Source of the DNA: Bacteroidales bacterium
GTDB taxonomy: Bacteria > Bacteroidota > Bacteroidia > Bacteroidales > P3
Assembly: GCA_030523765.1 (NCBI GenBank)
Contig: JAUNHX010000013.1
Location: 1 to 51,384, forward strand
DNA: 51,384 nt
Direction: 5' to 3'
Below, piece by piece: positions 34,191 to 42,436 of the stretch. Position numbers and translations under genes: made by a program. Positions within the stretch are counted from its first letter, which is position 1. Each line of letters starts with the position of its first letter. The notes beneath the pieces were generated by a model. The model did no database searches, was not told where the DNA came from, and was given only the letters and a program-made list of their open reading frames with translations.

Positions 34191-35837
34191 CTAAAGTATG
34201 ACTAATATTTGGGCTGTGAGGATGCGAAGAAACATAGTGAGGGGGTAGACAGTAGCATAGGCCACCGACGACTGGCTGTTCTCTCCAAGCGAGTTGGCGT
34301 AAGCCAAAGCGGGAGGATCGGTGGTAGCACCTGCCACCATACCTATAAGGGTAAAATAGTCGATGTGCATAACAAAACGACCTATAAAGGTGACGATGAT
34401 AAGAGGAATTAACGTGATTGCCAATCCATAGAACACCCACATATAGCCCCCATTCACAATAGTAGAAACAAAGTTGGAACCAGCGCCAAGTCCGACGGCA
34501 GCAAGGAAGAGACTAATACCTACTTCGCGAAGCATCAGATTAGCACTAGTGGTAGTATAGGTAACCATCTTGTAGAAAGGTCCAAAGCGACCTATGAGGA
34601 TGGCTACGATGAGGGGTCCACCGGCCAAGCCTAGTTTGACAGGCATCGGGAGTCCTGGGAACTTGATGGGTATGCTACCCAAAATGATGCCCAAGAAGAT
34701 ACCCAAGAAGATAGGAATAAGATTGGGATGATCCAGTTTCTTCATCTCGTTTCCTAACAAATTGGCCACCTTCTGAACGTCGGCTTCGGTGCCGAGCACA
34801 CTCACTCGGTCGCCCACCTGCAGCTGCAGATCTTCGGTAGCCAGCAGTTCGATTCCCGAACGACAAATACGGGTAATATTAATATCGTAGAGCGACCGGA
34901 GATGCAAACGTCCCAGTCGCATTCCATTCATCTTGGCATTGCTTACAGCGATGCGACGACTTACAATTGGACTATCGCTGTTGGATGAGAAATCGACTGC
35001 ACTACACTCTTCACCCAGCAGAGCCACCAACTGTTCTTTGCCGTTGGCACACGTTTCGCAGAGCAGCACATCGTCCGATTGCAATATCGTATTGCTGTTG
35101 GCCAACTCAATAGAGCCATCTGCATGCCTAATCTGAGCAATCACAAATGGTTGACAACCTGAGTGCACAACATCCGACACCCGCTTATCAGCCCACTGAG
35201 GATTTGTCATACGCACCTTCACCTGCATCGCTGCTTGCTCTTGTCCTTTCTGTGGCAGCACCTCCTTATCAAGATTGATACGGGCCACCCAGCGGAGCAA
35301 TAACGTACTGAATATAATACCCACCACACCCAGTGGATAGGCTGCAGCATATCCCATCGCCATAGTTTCATCGGGAACACCGTGCAAATCGGCATATGTT
35401 TGCTGTGCTGCGCCCAATCCGGGCGTATTGGTGATAGCACCCGTATATATACCCGCCATTGTTGACATATCGGTTCCAGTGATAACACCTATACCATAAG
35501 TCACAGCCACTCCCAGCAACACTATAGCCACTGCCAGCAAGTTAAGGCGTAGACCTCCTTCCTTGAACGATGAAAAGAAACTGGGTCCTACCTGCAAACC
35601 GATAGCATAGACAAATAGTATTAATCCAAACTCCTTAATAAAATGGAGCGTGTTGGCTTCCACCCGCACACCTAGATGACCTAAAAGGATTCCTACGAAA
35701 AGGATCCACGTGATACCTAGCGAGATGCCGCCAATCTTGATACGTCCTAGCCACAACCCCATAGCAATGGTGATAGCAACAAAAAGGATCGCCGATCCTA
35801 CTGAGGGGGTATTATATAGATTCCAAAACCAATCCAT
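34191..35837 (-). CDS. YidE/AspT-family transporter
   Basis: 548 aa. Two membrane halves of about five helices each (residues 10-180 and 375-548) are separated by a cytoplasmic region (about 200-360) with two RCK_C/TrkA_C domains (SGCQPFVIAQIRHADG, NDILQSDDVLLC-like, LQVGDRVSVLGTEADVQKVANLLG). The inverted repeats GAITNTPGLGAAQQTYA and GATTDPPALAYANSLG are the AspT family signature. AspT exchanges aspartate and alanine; most family members, including YidE, have unknown substrates. Confidence 0.9.
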   Translation of the reverse strand: MDWFWNLYNTPSVGSAILFVAITIAMGLWLGRIKIGGISLGITWILFVGILLGHLGVRVEANTLHFIKEFGLILFVYAIGLQVGPSFFSSFKEGGLRLNLLAVAIVLLGVAVTYGIGVITGTDMSTMAGIYTGAITNTPGLGAAQQTYADLHGVPDETMAMGYAAAYPLGVVGIIFSTLLLRWVARINLDKEVLPQKGQEQAAMQVKVRMTNPQWADKRVSDVVHSGCQPFVIAQIRHADGSIELANSNTILQSDDVLLCETCANGKEQLVALLGEECSAVDFSSNSDSPIVSRRIAVSNAKMNGMRLGRLHLRSLYDINITRICRSGIELLATEDLQLQVGDRVSVLGTEADVQKVANLLGNEMKKLDHPNLIPIFLGIFLGIILGSIPIKFPGLPMPVKLGLAGGPLIVAILIGRFGPFYKMVTYTTTSANLMLREVGISLFLAAVGLGAGSNFVSTIVNGGYMWVFYGLAITLIPLIIVTFIGRFVMHIDYFTLIGMVAGATTDPPALAYANSLGENSQSSVAYATVYPLTMFLRILTAQILVIL

Positions 35838-35946
35838 AGTATATATTATTTAGACTTTATAATTCTTTTGTCAACAATGAGCAATGCTGATGTGAGAATG
35901 CTTATTTTTTCGAAGAGAGTATCGTTTTACAAGGGGAGGGAAGAAA

Positions 35947-35972
35947 GAGAGGGGAATGGCATTACCCCTCTC
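35947..35972 (-). terminator. Hairpin after the 69-aa membrane protein
   Basis: GAGAGGGG pairs with CCCCTCTC across a 10-base loop. On the minus strand a TTTCTTCC tail follows. Confidence 0.5.
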
Positions 35973-36023
35973 AGTCCAATGAGTTTACACTATAACAAAT
36001 TAAAACAACTAATACTATCATTC

Positions 36024-36233
36024 TTAGGCAACATGATGAGAAGTATCTTCTTTTCGTGTCGGCTCAACGGTATGCATGAGAGCTTTGTTCTTCAGTTCAT
36101 GATCGATTGAACGAACCGTTTTCATATCGTCGATAACCCGATAAACGAAAGCGGCTACAAGGAATAAACCAATCAACGACCATACGATAGTGGCGTTAGA
36201 GATGACGAGGGTTGTTAAAATCATTGTTTTCAT
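36024..36233 (-). CDS. Small single-span membrane protein, function unknown
   Basis: 69 aa. One transmembrane helix at about 17-32 (IVWSLIGLFLVAAFVYRV), then a charged tail (DDMKTVRSIDHELKNKALMHTVEPTRKEDTSHHVA). I recognise no family. It is supported as a gene by a TACTTTTG box at 36291-36298 and a hairpin at 35947-35972. Confidence 0.6.
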   Translation of the reverse strand: MKTMILTTLVISNATIVWSLIGLFLVAAFVYRVIDDMKTVRSIDHELKNKALMHTVEPTRKEDTSHHVA

Positions 36234-36290
36234 GATGAGTTTTTTTTAATTGTTGAACTTTTATTTCTTTTTTTCGATTGCAAAAGTACA

Positions 36291-36298
36291 TCGGTAAA
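36291..36298 (-). promoter_or_regulatory. -7 box of the 69-aa membrane protein
   Basis: TACTTTTG on the minus strand, about 58 bases before the start codon; no -33 TTG at the right distance. Confidence 0.45.
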
Positions 36299-36663
36299 CA
36301 CAGTCACTGACCTCTTTGGCATTTCAAAAATCCGAATGTGGCATTCGCCTTTTCTGCATCAAACTGAGGTAAAGCGAGTTAAGAAGGCATTATCGCTAAC
36401 CTTTTTTCAATATTAAAACGGGTTAGTCCCAAACTAACATCCCTTCCCTCCCCTTCGGACCTATCTTTGTGCTTCGAAAAAGGAAAAAGCGATAGTTGTA
36501 TTCCACACACACTGAAAAAAAAGAGGCCATTTTTGTTTTTCCACTATCCAAAAGCTTCATTTTTACCACGCAGATTGAATTTAAAGCACAACAATTCGAT
36601 ATTTTTATATCGTTGTTGTTTAGACAATAAGGGCATATGAGAGCCGGGAGAATGAAAATAAAT

Positions 36664-36694
36664 TTGGCCAGTTAAAAAAAAAGTCATATCTTTG
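36664..36694 (+). promoter_or_regulatory. Promoter of the initiator tRNA
   Basis: TTG at 36664-36666, a 20-base spacer, TATCTTTG at 36687-36694, about 33 bases before the tRNA. Confidence 0.6.
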
Positions 36695-36726
36695 CACTCG
36701 CTTTTCAAGAGATGAAAAGACTATAC

Positions 36727-36798
<72 letters not shown>

Positions 36799-36806
36799 CT
36801 AAGAGA

Positions 36807-36838
36807 AAGCAGGACTTAACGGTCCTGCTTATTTTTTT
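36807..36838 (+). terminator. Terminator after tRNA-fMet
   Basis: AAGCAGGAC (36807-36815) pairs with GTCCTGCTT (36822-36830), followed by ATTTTTTT. Confidence 0.8.
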
Positions 36839-37001
36839 ATCCGTTTCTTTTCCGTAAAGCATCCTAATTACCTTTTGGGTATGATAGTAATATCTCCTCT
36901 CCCCCACTCAAAAAAGGGAATGGAAACTATCCTTTGCTATATATAAGGTGCTTCCGACTAATGAGTTCATTATATATATTATTGTATACATTTATATATA
37001 T

Positions 37002-37045
37002 AGTTACATCATTGTATGGTTAGAGTTACATCATTGTATGGTTAG
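37002..37045 (+). repeat. 22-bp tandem duplication
   Basis: Two perfect adjacent copies of a 22-bp unit that begins AGTTACATCATTG and ends TATGGTTAG. Confidence 0.9.
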
Positions 37046-37209
37046 AATTACTTTACAGTGAACACCCTCCCTTCTTACAACAATACATTCCTTCTTTTCA
37101 GTATCTCATCAAAAAAAAAATTTGCTCTTTTATACTTCTATAAATCAACAGTTTGAAAATTATTTTATCAATTAATGCAAAAAAAATTTGGTGGTTTATA
37201 AAATTGTCG

Positions 37210-37242
37210 TACTTTTGCAGTGTACTAGTTAACTAATACACT
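37210..37242 (+). promoter_or_regulatory. Operon promoter with overlapping 24-bp palindromic operator
   Basis: TACTTTTG (37210-37217) is the -7 box; a good -33 TTG is not seen. Immediately downstream, 37219-37242 is a palindrome with one mismatched pair, halves AGTGTACTAGTT and AACTAATACACT, centred where transcription should begin. TGTA...TACA palindromes are typical of GntR/YtrA-subfamily operators, and a YtrA-type regulator is encoded in this operon (42034-42372). Autorepression is the likely outcome. Confidence 0.65.
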
Positions 37243-37500
37243 ACTTCATTAAACAATGTAAATAACTGAAATAAAGAGCGAAAAACAAATTATCAATGTA
37301 ACAAACAAAGGCAACAAAGCACAAAAAAAACAAAATAACGGCCTATCAAGACGTTCCCTTGATGACAAAATAACAAACAAACAACAAACAAACAACAATG
37401 ACACAACCCAACTTAAACCAGCGAGTGTATAAACGCTCCCCCACACAACAAAAAGAAAACAGCAATCAACCCATTAAGAAAAAGATTAACATTAACTAAG

Positions 37501-39933
37501 ATGAACACAACAAAACGATTGATCATAACGCTGCTCGCACTAGTAGCCCTAGGCAGCTCCGTTCAAGCACAGACACTAAAAGTAAAAGGTTCCGTACGAG
37601 ATCATGTAAATGAGGAAGAACTGATGTATGTGAACGTAGGACTGATGAGGACTACCGATACTGTTTTTATGCGCGGAGCCGTTACCGATGAAAAAGGAGA
37701 ATTCAAGATTGAAGATGTTACTCCTGGCAACTATCTGCTCCAGGTTTCGTGTGTGGGATACCAAACCCATATCGAGAAAATAGACGTACACAACAATATA
37801 TCGGACAAAATAATTGAACTTCGCCGAGGAACAGTACTAACAACGGTCGAAATCAAAACCGATAGACCTCTTTATACGATGTTAGGCGAGAAGAATATGT
37901 ACAACACGAAGGACGATCCCTCAATTCAAACTGGAACTGCTAGCGATGCCTTGCAGAATGCTCCTGGTGTGGAGGTCGATGCCGAAGGCAATATTACCCT
38001 TCGTGGCGTCAGCTCGGTCGAGATATGGATCAACGACCGTCCTAGCCATATGAACGAAGAGGCACTGAAACAATACATCAAGCAACTGCCTGCCAATGCC
38101 ATAGAACGCGTTGAGGTAATCACCAATCCTTCGGCCCGCTATTCAACCACTGGCGGCGTGATCAACATCGTTACCACCCAGAAAATAACTCGCAACGAAC
38201 TGCTCTGTTTGGGTGTGAGAGCACGTACCTCGCCGGGCATTTCCCCTTGGGCTAGTTATGTGTGGGCCAACGAGAAAGTCGACTTCAACCTCTACGTCAA
38301 CGCCGGCTATACTACCCATCGAATGGAGAACAACGGTTCGAGCCTACTCCTTGCCACTAACGGTGACACAAGCCGTTACCAAGAATTCAACACCAAGATC
38401 AATAGTCGTAACATAGGAGGCTACACGGGACTCAACTTGAATTGGAATATATCAGAGAAGAGCCATCTTGCCACTTGGCTTGGAGCTTATCCCTACTGGA
38501 GCAGCAGCACCTCCACCCTCGATATGCAGTACTTGGAGTATTTCCCCTTTAAACAAAATATGGGATATATATATACCGACAAAAACCCCAACGGATTTGG
38601 CTGGGGCGGCTACGGCGGTGCCTGGTTCGAACACCGTTTTGATACCACCGGACGCAAAGTGTCGGTAAGCTTTAGCGGCAACATTTGGAATGAGGGAGGT
38701 ATAGGAACAGAATCGTTCGTATACCACGACACAACGCGCTCTTCCCTTTATCGTCGCACCAAGATGAACAACAACAACCCCTCGGGTAGTCTCTCCGTTA
38801 ACTATACCCATCCATTGAAAAACGGATTTGAACTAGAAGCTGGTGCCGAAGCAGAAATGGGGAACGGTCTCGAATATCAATGTTTCGACACCCTTGCAGC
38901 TGGCAACTATGTACAAGAACAACTGCGTTCTACGGAGGGTACCGAGCGCGGCCGCAGCCTAAACGGATATGTAACGTTGCAGAAACGTTGGGGCGGATTT
39001 GCAGTCAAACTAGGACTGCGCGGAGAAGAGGACTGGAAGCACAGCGAGTGGCACTACCTGAACGGCACAGGATCAACCACCGTCGACACCAATTTCTTCG
39101 GACTGGTACCTAGCATCCACTTAAGCTATCAAACCAAAACCTTTACTAGCTATAGCATCAGCTATTCACGTCGCCACAGCACCCCTGGATCGTCGCAACT
39201 CTCCACCTTCAATCACTATGAAGACTACAGCTATTTTACCGGCAACCCCAACCTCTTGATGAGTTATACCCACAATCTCGAGGCTGCCTTCAACAAATAC
39301 ATTATGGGGTTCGGTAATATCGGACTCAACGCCTATTTCCGTGCCAATACCAACGAAATTGGGACCATGACCTATGTAGGAACTGCCCCCGAATATTTCG
39401 GTTCGACCCTTGTTAACTATACCCGTCCCGAAAATATCGGTAGCAGCCACACTGAAGGAATCGAAGCCAACATCACCTATCGCCCCAACGCTTTCCTCAA
39501 CCTTCGCCTCAATGCATCTCTGTTTAATTACGGATACAATTATCAAGATTTCAGCGATAGCAAGTTGAGCTATAGTTTCCGCGCCAACATATGGACCAAA
39601 GTGGGTGGCTGGCTTGAACTGTTTGCCAACGCACACTATTCTTCGCCTCGTCTGGGTCTTTACAGTCTTAGTGTAGCCAACAAAGGATTCGACTTCGGTA
39701 TGAGTAGCGACTTCTTTGATCGCAAATTGAGTGTCTACCTCAATGTTAACGATATTTTTGGCATGACCGAATGGGGCGAAAACACTACAGCACCCAACTA
39801 TCAAACCACCGGCAGTCAGCGCTACGATAGCCGTTTCGTTAGCTTAGGTCTCACTTGGCGTATCGGCAAGATGGAACTTGAAAGCAAAGCCCGTCAAGGC
39901 GCTACCGAAGGTGCAGGCGCACCTCAAATGTAA
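37501..39933 (+). CDS. Outer-membrane beta-barrel receptor (TonB-dependent type, CarboxypepD_reg + plug)
   Basis: 810 aa. Signal peptide (1-24, ending SVQAQ). A carboxypeptidase-regulatory-like beta domain (about 25-110: KVKGSVRDHVNEEELMYVNV, GEFKIEDVTPGNYLLQVSCVGY), a plug domain (about 125-220: VEVDAEGNITLRGVSSVEIWIND, RVEVITNPSARYSTTGGVINIV) and a long barrel of the OMP_b-brl_3 kind (about 225-810) follow. This is the Bacteroidota family without SusD partner. The substrate is unknown. It leads an operon with an ABC transporter and a YtrA-type regulator. The C-terminus (KARQGATEGAGAPQM) extends past the last strand. Confidence 0.88.
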   Translation: MNTTKRLIITLLALVALGSSVQAQTLKVKGSVRDHVNEEELMYVNVGLMRTTDTVFMRGAVTDEKGEFKIEDVTPGNYLLQVSCVGYQTHIEKIDVHNNISDKIIELRRGTVLTTVEIKTDRPLYTMLGEKNMYNTKDDPSIQTGTASDALQNAPGVEVDAEGNITLRGVSSVEIWINDRPSHMNEEALKQYIKQLPANAIERVEVITNPSARYSTTGGVINIVTTQKITRNELLCLGVRARTSPGISPWASYVWANEKVDFNLYVNAGYTTHRMENNGSSLLLATNGDTSRYQEFNTKINSRNIGGYTGLNLNWNISEKSHLATWLGAYPYWSSSTSTLDMQYLEYFPFKQNMGYIYTDKNPNGFGWGGYGGAWFEHRFDTTGRKVSVSFSGNIWNEGGIGTESFVYHDTTRSSLYRRTKMNNNNPSGSLSVNYTHPLKNGFELEAGAEAEMGNGLEYQCFDTLAAGNYVQEQLRSTEGTERGRSLNGYVTLQKRWGGFAVKLGLRGEEDWKHSEWHYLNGTGSTTVDTNFFGLVPSIHLSYQTKTFTSYSISYSRRHSTPGSSQLSTFNHYEDYSYFTGNPNLLMSYTHNLEAAFNKYIMGFGNIGLNAYFRANTNEIGTMTYVGTAPEYFGSTLVNYTRPENIGSSHTEGIEANITYRPNAFLNLRLNASLFNYGYNYQDFSDSKLSYSFRANIWTKVGGWLELFANAHYSSPRLGLYSLSVANKGFDFGMSSDFFDRKLSVYLNVNDIFGMTEWGENTTAPNYQTTGSQRYDSRFVSLGLTWRIGKMELESKARQGATEGAGAPQM

Positions 39934-39992
39934 AACAAAAAAAACAAACAGATAACAACATTATTAGTACAAACACAAAAAAACGAATAGAT

Positions 39993-40847
39993 ATGATTGA
40001 AATTAGCCATCTCGACTTCCGCTACAAACGGACTCAAGTATTCAACAACATCAACCTTCGATTTGAGAAAGGTATGATTTACGGCCTGCTAGGCGAAAAC
40101 GGAGTAGGCAAGACCACCTTGCTGAAAATCATCACCGGATTACAGAATCCACAAGCGGGAAGTTGCATCGTGGACGGACAGCGCTCGTTTGACCGACTAC
40201 CCGAAACAATGCAAAAGGTGTTCTTCTTGCCCGATGCAGTAGAGTTGCCTGAAGATCATACTCCAGAGAAATATTTGAAAGAGCTTTTGCCTTTTTATCC
40301 CAAATCGAGCATGAACGACTTCTACTCATTAATGCAAGAACTTCACGTAGAACCGCAGCGTAAATTCAAAGAGATGTCGTTTGGACAACAAAAGAAATCG
40401 CTGCTGGCTGTAGCCCTCTGTTTAGGCACCGACTACTTGCTGCTTGACGAACCTACCAACGGACTCGATATACCCTCGAAAGCCGACCTGCGAAGAGTGT
40501 TGAGTGGACGAATCAACGACGACACCTGTATCATCATCTCTACCCATCAGGTAAAAGATGTGGAGAATCTGATCGACCCCATCGTGATCCTCACCCAAAA
40601 CGATGTGCTACTCAACGCATCGGTAGCAACCATCACAGAGAAACTCTTCTTTGAATATGGTGGTGAGCAGCGCAAGGAAGCCCTCTACAGCGAGATGCAA
40701 CCCGACGGCTATATGAACGTGATGGTGAACGATAATATGGGTGAAAGCCAAATCAATATCGAAGCCCTCTTCAACGCAGTGCTTCGCAATGCCGAACAAG
40801 TCAAACGACTGTTTGCCCAACAAAACAACCCCACGCCAATGGCATAA
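39993..40847 (+). CDS. ABC transporter ATP-binding protein
   Basis: 284 aa. Walker A GENGVGKTT (34-42), signature MSFGQQKKSLLAVAL, Walker B YLLLDEPTNGLD, switch His in ISTHQVKD. The pattern and the partner permease fit ABC-2 type exporters of the CcmA/YtrB group. A C-terminal extension (about 215-284) carries an unusual NDNMGESQINIEALFNAVL segment. Second gene of the operon, 59 bases after the receptor. Confidence 0.93.
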   Translation: MIEISHLDFRYKRTQVFNNINLRFEKGMIYGLLGENGVGKTTLLKIITGLQNPQAGSCIVDGQRSFDRLPETMQKVFFLPDAVELPEDHTPEKYLKELLPFYPKSSMNDFYSLMQELHVEPQRKFKEMSFGQQKKSLLAVALCLGTDYLLLDEPTNGLDIPSKADLRRVLSGRINDDTCIIISTHQVKDVENLIDPIVILTQNDVLLNASVATITEKLFFEYGGEQRKEALYSEMQPDGYMNVMVNDNMGESQINIEALFNAVLRNAEQVKRLFAQQNNPTPMA

Positions 40848-40892
40848 ATCTATACAACAAAATAATAATAACGATAATAAAAAACACAAATC

Positions 40893-41693
40893 ATGAATAA
40901 TACTTTCGATTTCCAACGTTTCGGTATGCTTCTGAAGAAGGATTTCCGATCCACAATAAAACAATACGGTACTTCGATATTGGTATTTATCCTCTTGCCC
41001 ATACTTATGATGGCAATCAGTTTGGCACTCCACCGTCCTCACAATTGGGGCCCCGAACTTCGCGTGATGCTGATGGGCTTCTTTTTGGCAGGTGTGATGT
41101 CGATAGCACCATCGAAAATATTCCACAATGTTAATCGTGGCAACGCTGGCATCTATTTCGCCACCCTGCCTGCTTCCAAGCTCGAGAAATACATGAGTAT
41201 GATGATTATATGTCTCATCATCGTACCTATCCTCTACCTAGTAGGTGCCGTCGCTGTAGATATGCTACTCTCGTTGTCCCCCCGTTATGGTTTCGACTGC
41301 TGGCTGTGGGAATCCAACCCCATATGGGAAGGGTTGCTTGCTTCTACCTCCGAAGCTAAAGAATTAGGACTCCAACATTGGAATATGGGCACAATGGTTC
41401 ATTTTGCTGTCATCAGCTATATCTCGACAGCCCTTTTCTTTATGCTAACCAATACCTATTATAAGAAAAATAAGTGGGTAATGTCGATCCTCACATTGAT
41501 TGCTCTCAATTTTATCGTTACCCTGATCGAAATCCCCTTTATGGGCGACGTATCCACTTTTGTAAAGAACATCTTCCAGAATGATATCAACAAAATCGAT
41601 GTGTTGAGCATTTGGATGCAGATTATTGATTGGGTGTTCAATATCGGTATTGCCGTGTGGCTTTACTTCCGATTGAAAAAGATTACCTATTAA
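40893..41693 (+). CDS. ABC-2 type permease
   Basis: 266 aa with about six transmembrane helices (for example TSILVFILLPILMMAISLAL, MLMGFFLAGVMSIA, MMIICLIIVPILYLVGAVAV, WVMSILTLIALNFIVTLI, WVFNIGIAVWLYF). No enzymatic motif. It is the partner of the ATPase 45 bases upstream. The N-terminal FGMLLKKDFR is typical of such permeases. Substrate unknown. Confidence 0.85.
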   Translation: MNNTFDFQRFGMLLKKDFRSTIKQYGTSILVFILLPILMMAISLALHRPHNWGPELRVMLMGFFLAGVMSIAPSKIFHNVNRGNAGIYFATLPASKLEKYMSMMIICLIIVPILYLVGAVAVDMLLSLSPRYGFDCWLWESNPIWEGLLASTSEAKELGLQHWNMGTMVHFAVISYISTALFFMLTNTYYKKNKWVMSILTLIALNFIVTLIEIPFMGDVSTFVKNIFQNDINKIDVLSIWMQIIDWVFNIGIAVWLYFRLKKITY

Positions 41694-41713
41694 CCATCTA
41701 AACACATTATATT

Positions 41714-42028
41714 ATGGAACTATATACAGTTGAATTCCTTTCTGGCAAAGACTACATCATGCTTGGCACCGTATCGGGCAGCATTGTGAAGGCCAAGAAT
41801 GTGGTAAGCGATTTCGGTCAGAGCATCAAAAACATTGTTGGCGGCGAACTGAAAGCCTATACCCGCATGATGGAGAGCGCTCGCGAAGAGGCCACCCAAC
41901 GGATGATCGAACAAGCGCACAAGATGGGAGCCGATGCCGTGATAGGAATCCGTTACACCACCTCCTCCATTATGGCCCAAGCGGCCGAGGTATTGGTGTA
42001 CGGAACTGCCATCCATTATAAAAACTGA
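41714..42028 (+). CDS. YbjQ / UPF0145 family protein
   Basis: 104 aa. Contains the family core: GTVSGSIVKAKNVVSDFGQSIKN, GGELKAYTRMMESAREEATQRMIEQAHKMGADAVIGIRY, VLVYGTAIHY. The family forms pentamers and is annotated as a putative heavy-metal-binding domain, though metal binding is not proven. It lies 20 bases after the permease and 5 before the regulator, so it is part of the operon. Confidence 0.92.
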   Translation: MELYTVEFLSGKDYIMLGTVSGSIVKAKNVVSDFGQSIKNIVGGELKAYTRMMESAREEATQRMIEQAHKMGADAVIGIRYTTSSIMAQAAEVLVYGTAIHYKN

Positions 42029-42033
42029 AAGCT

Positions 42034-42372
42034 ATGGAATTTAAGAAACAAAATGCAATATATCATCAGATAGCCGAACTGCTGTGCGACCGTATTATGG
42101 CTGGCGAGTGGGCTGAAGAGGATCGTATCGCCTCTATCCGCGAGGTAGCAGCACAACTGGGGGTAAACCCCAACACGGTGATGCGAACCTACGACTACTT
42201 GCAGCAAAATAATATTGTGTACAACCAGCGTGGCGTAGGCTACTTTGTGAGCGCCGGAGCCAAGAAGACAATCCTCCAAATGCGCCGCAAAGAATTTGTA
42301 GAAGAGGTATGGCCTGTGGTACGTCAACGTATCGAGGATTTAGGATTGGATATCAATGAACTGATGTCGTAA
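42034..42372 (+). CDS. GntR regulator, YtrA subfamily
   Basis: 112 aa. N-terminal winged helix: YHQIAELLCDRIMAGEWAEEDRIASIREVAAQLGVNPNTVMRTYDYLQQNNIVYNQRGVGYFV. The short C-terminal tail of about 40 residues, without an effector domain, is characteristic of YtrA-type GntR proteins, which act as dimers, usually repress their own ABC transporter operons, and bind TGTA-type palindromes. It is encoded 5 bases after the ybjQ-like gene. Likely operator: 37219-37242. Confidence 0.92.
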   Translation: MEFKKQNAIYHQIAELLCDRIMAGEWAEEDRIASIREVAAQLGVNPNTVMRTYDYLQQNNIVYNQRGVGYFVSAGAKKTILQMRRKEFVEEVWPVVRQRIEDLGLDINELMS

Positions 42373-42436
42373 TAGCCCCTCCTACCACTACATCTGAAAA
42401 AGTATTATGGTTTGATTTATAAAAAAAGACAATAAA

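Larger units (their letters stand above)
36234..36726. other. Intergenic region before the initiator tRNA
   Basis: About 490 bases. It contains a divergent pair of promoter boxes (36291-36298 leftward, 36664-36694 rightward) and a weak hairpin GTTAGT/ACTAAC near 36422-36440. Nothing else is seen. Confidence 0.5.
36839..37500. other. Long gap between tRNA and receptor operon
   Basis: About 660 bases. It holds a 22-bp tandem duplication (37002-37045), an AT-rich stretch, the promoter and palindrome at 37210-37242, and a leader of about 275 bases rich in A and C before the receptor gene. No gene is seen. Confidence 0.6.

Noticed and set aside
36841..37250. Possible CRISPR-like or satellite repeat near the tRNA
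   Set aside because: Only two adjacent copies of one 22-bp unit, no spacers and no cas genes.
37249..37446. 65-aa minus-strand frame in the receptor operon leader
   Set aside because: It lies in the 5' leader of the operon, opposite strand, with a low-complexity hydrophobic translation and no promoter.
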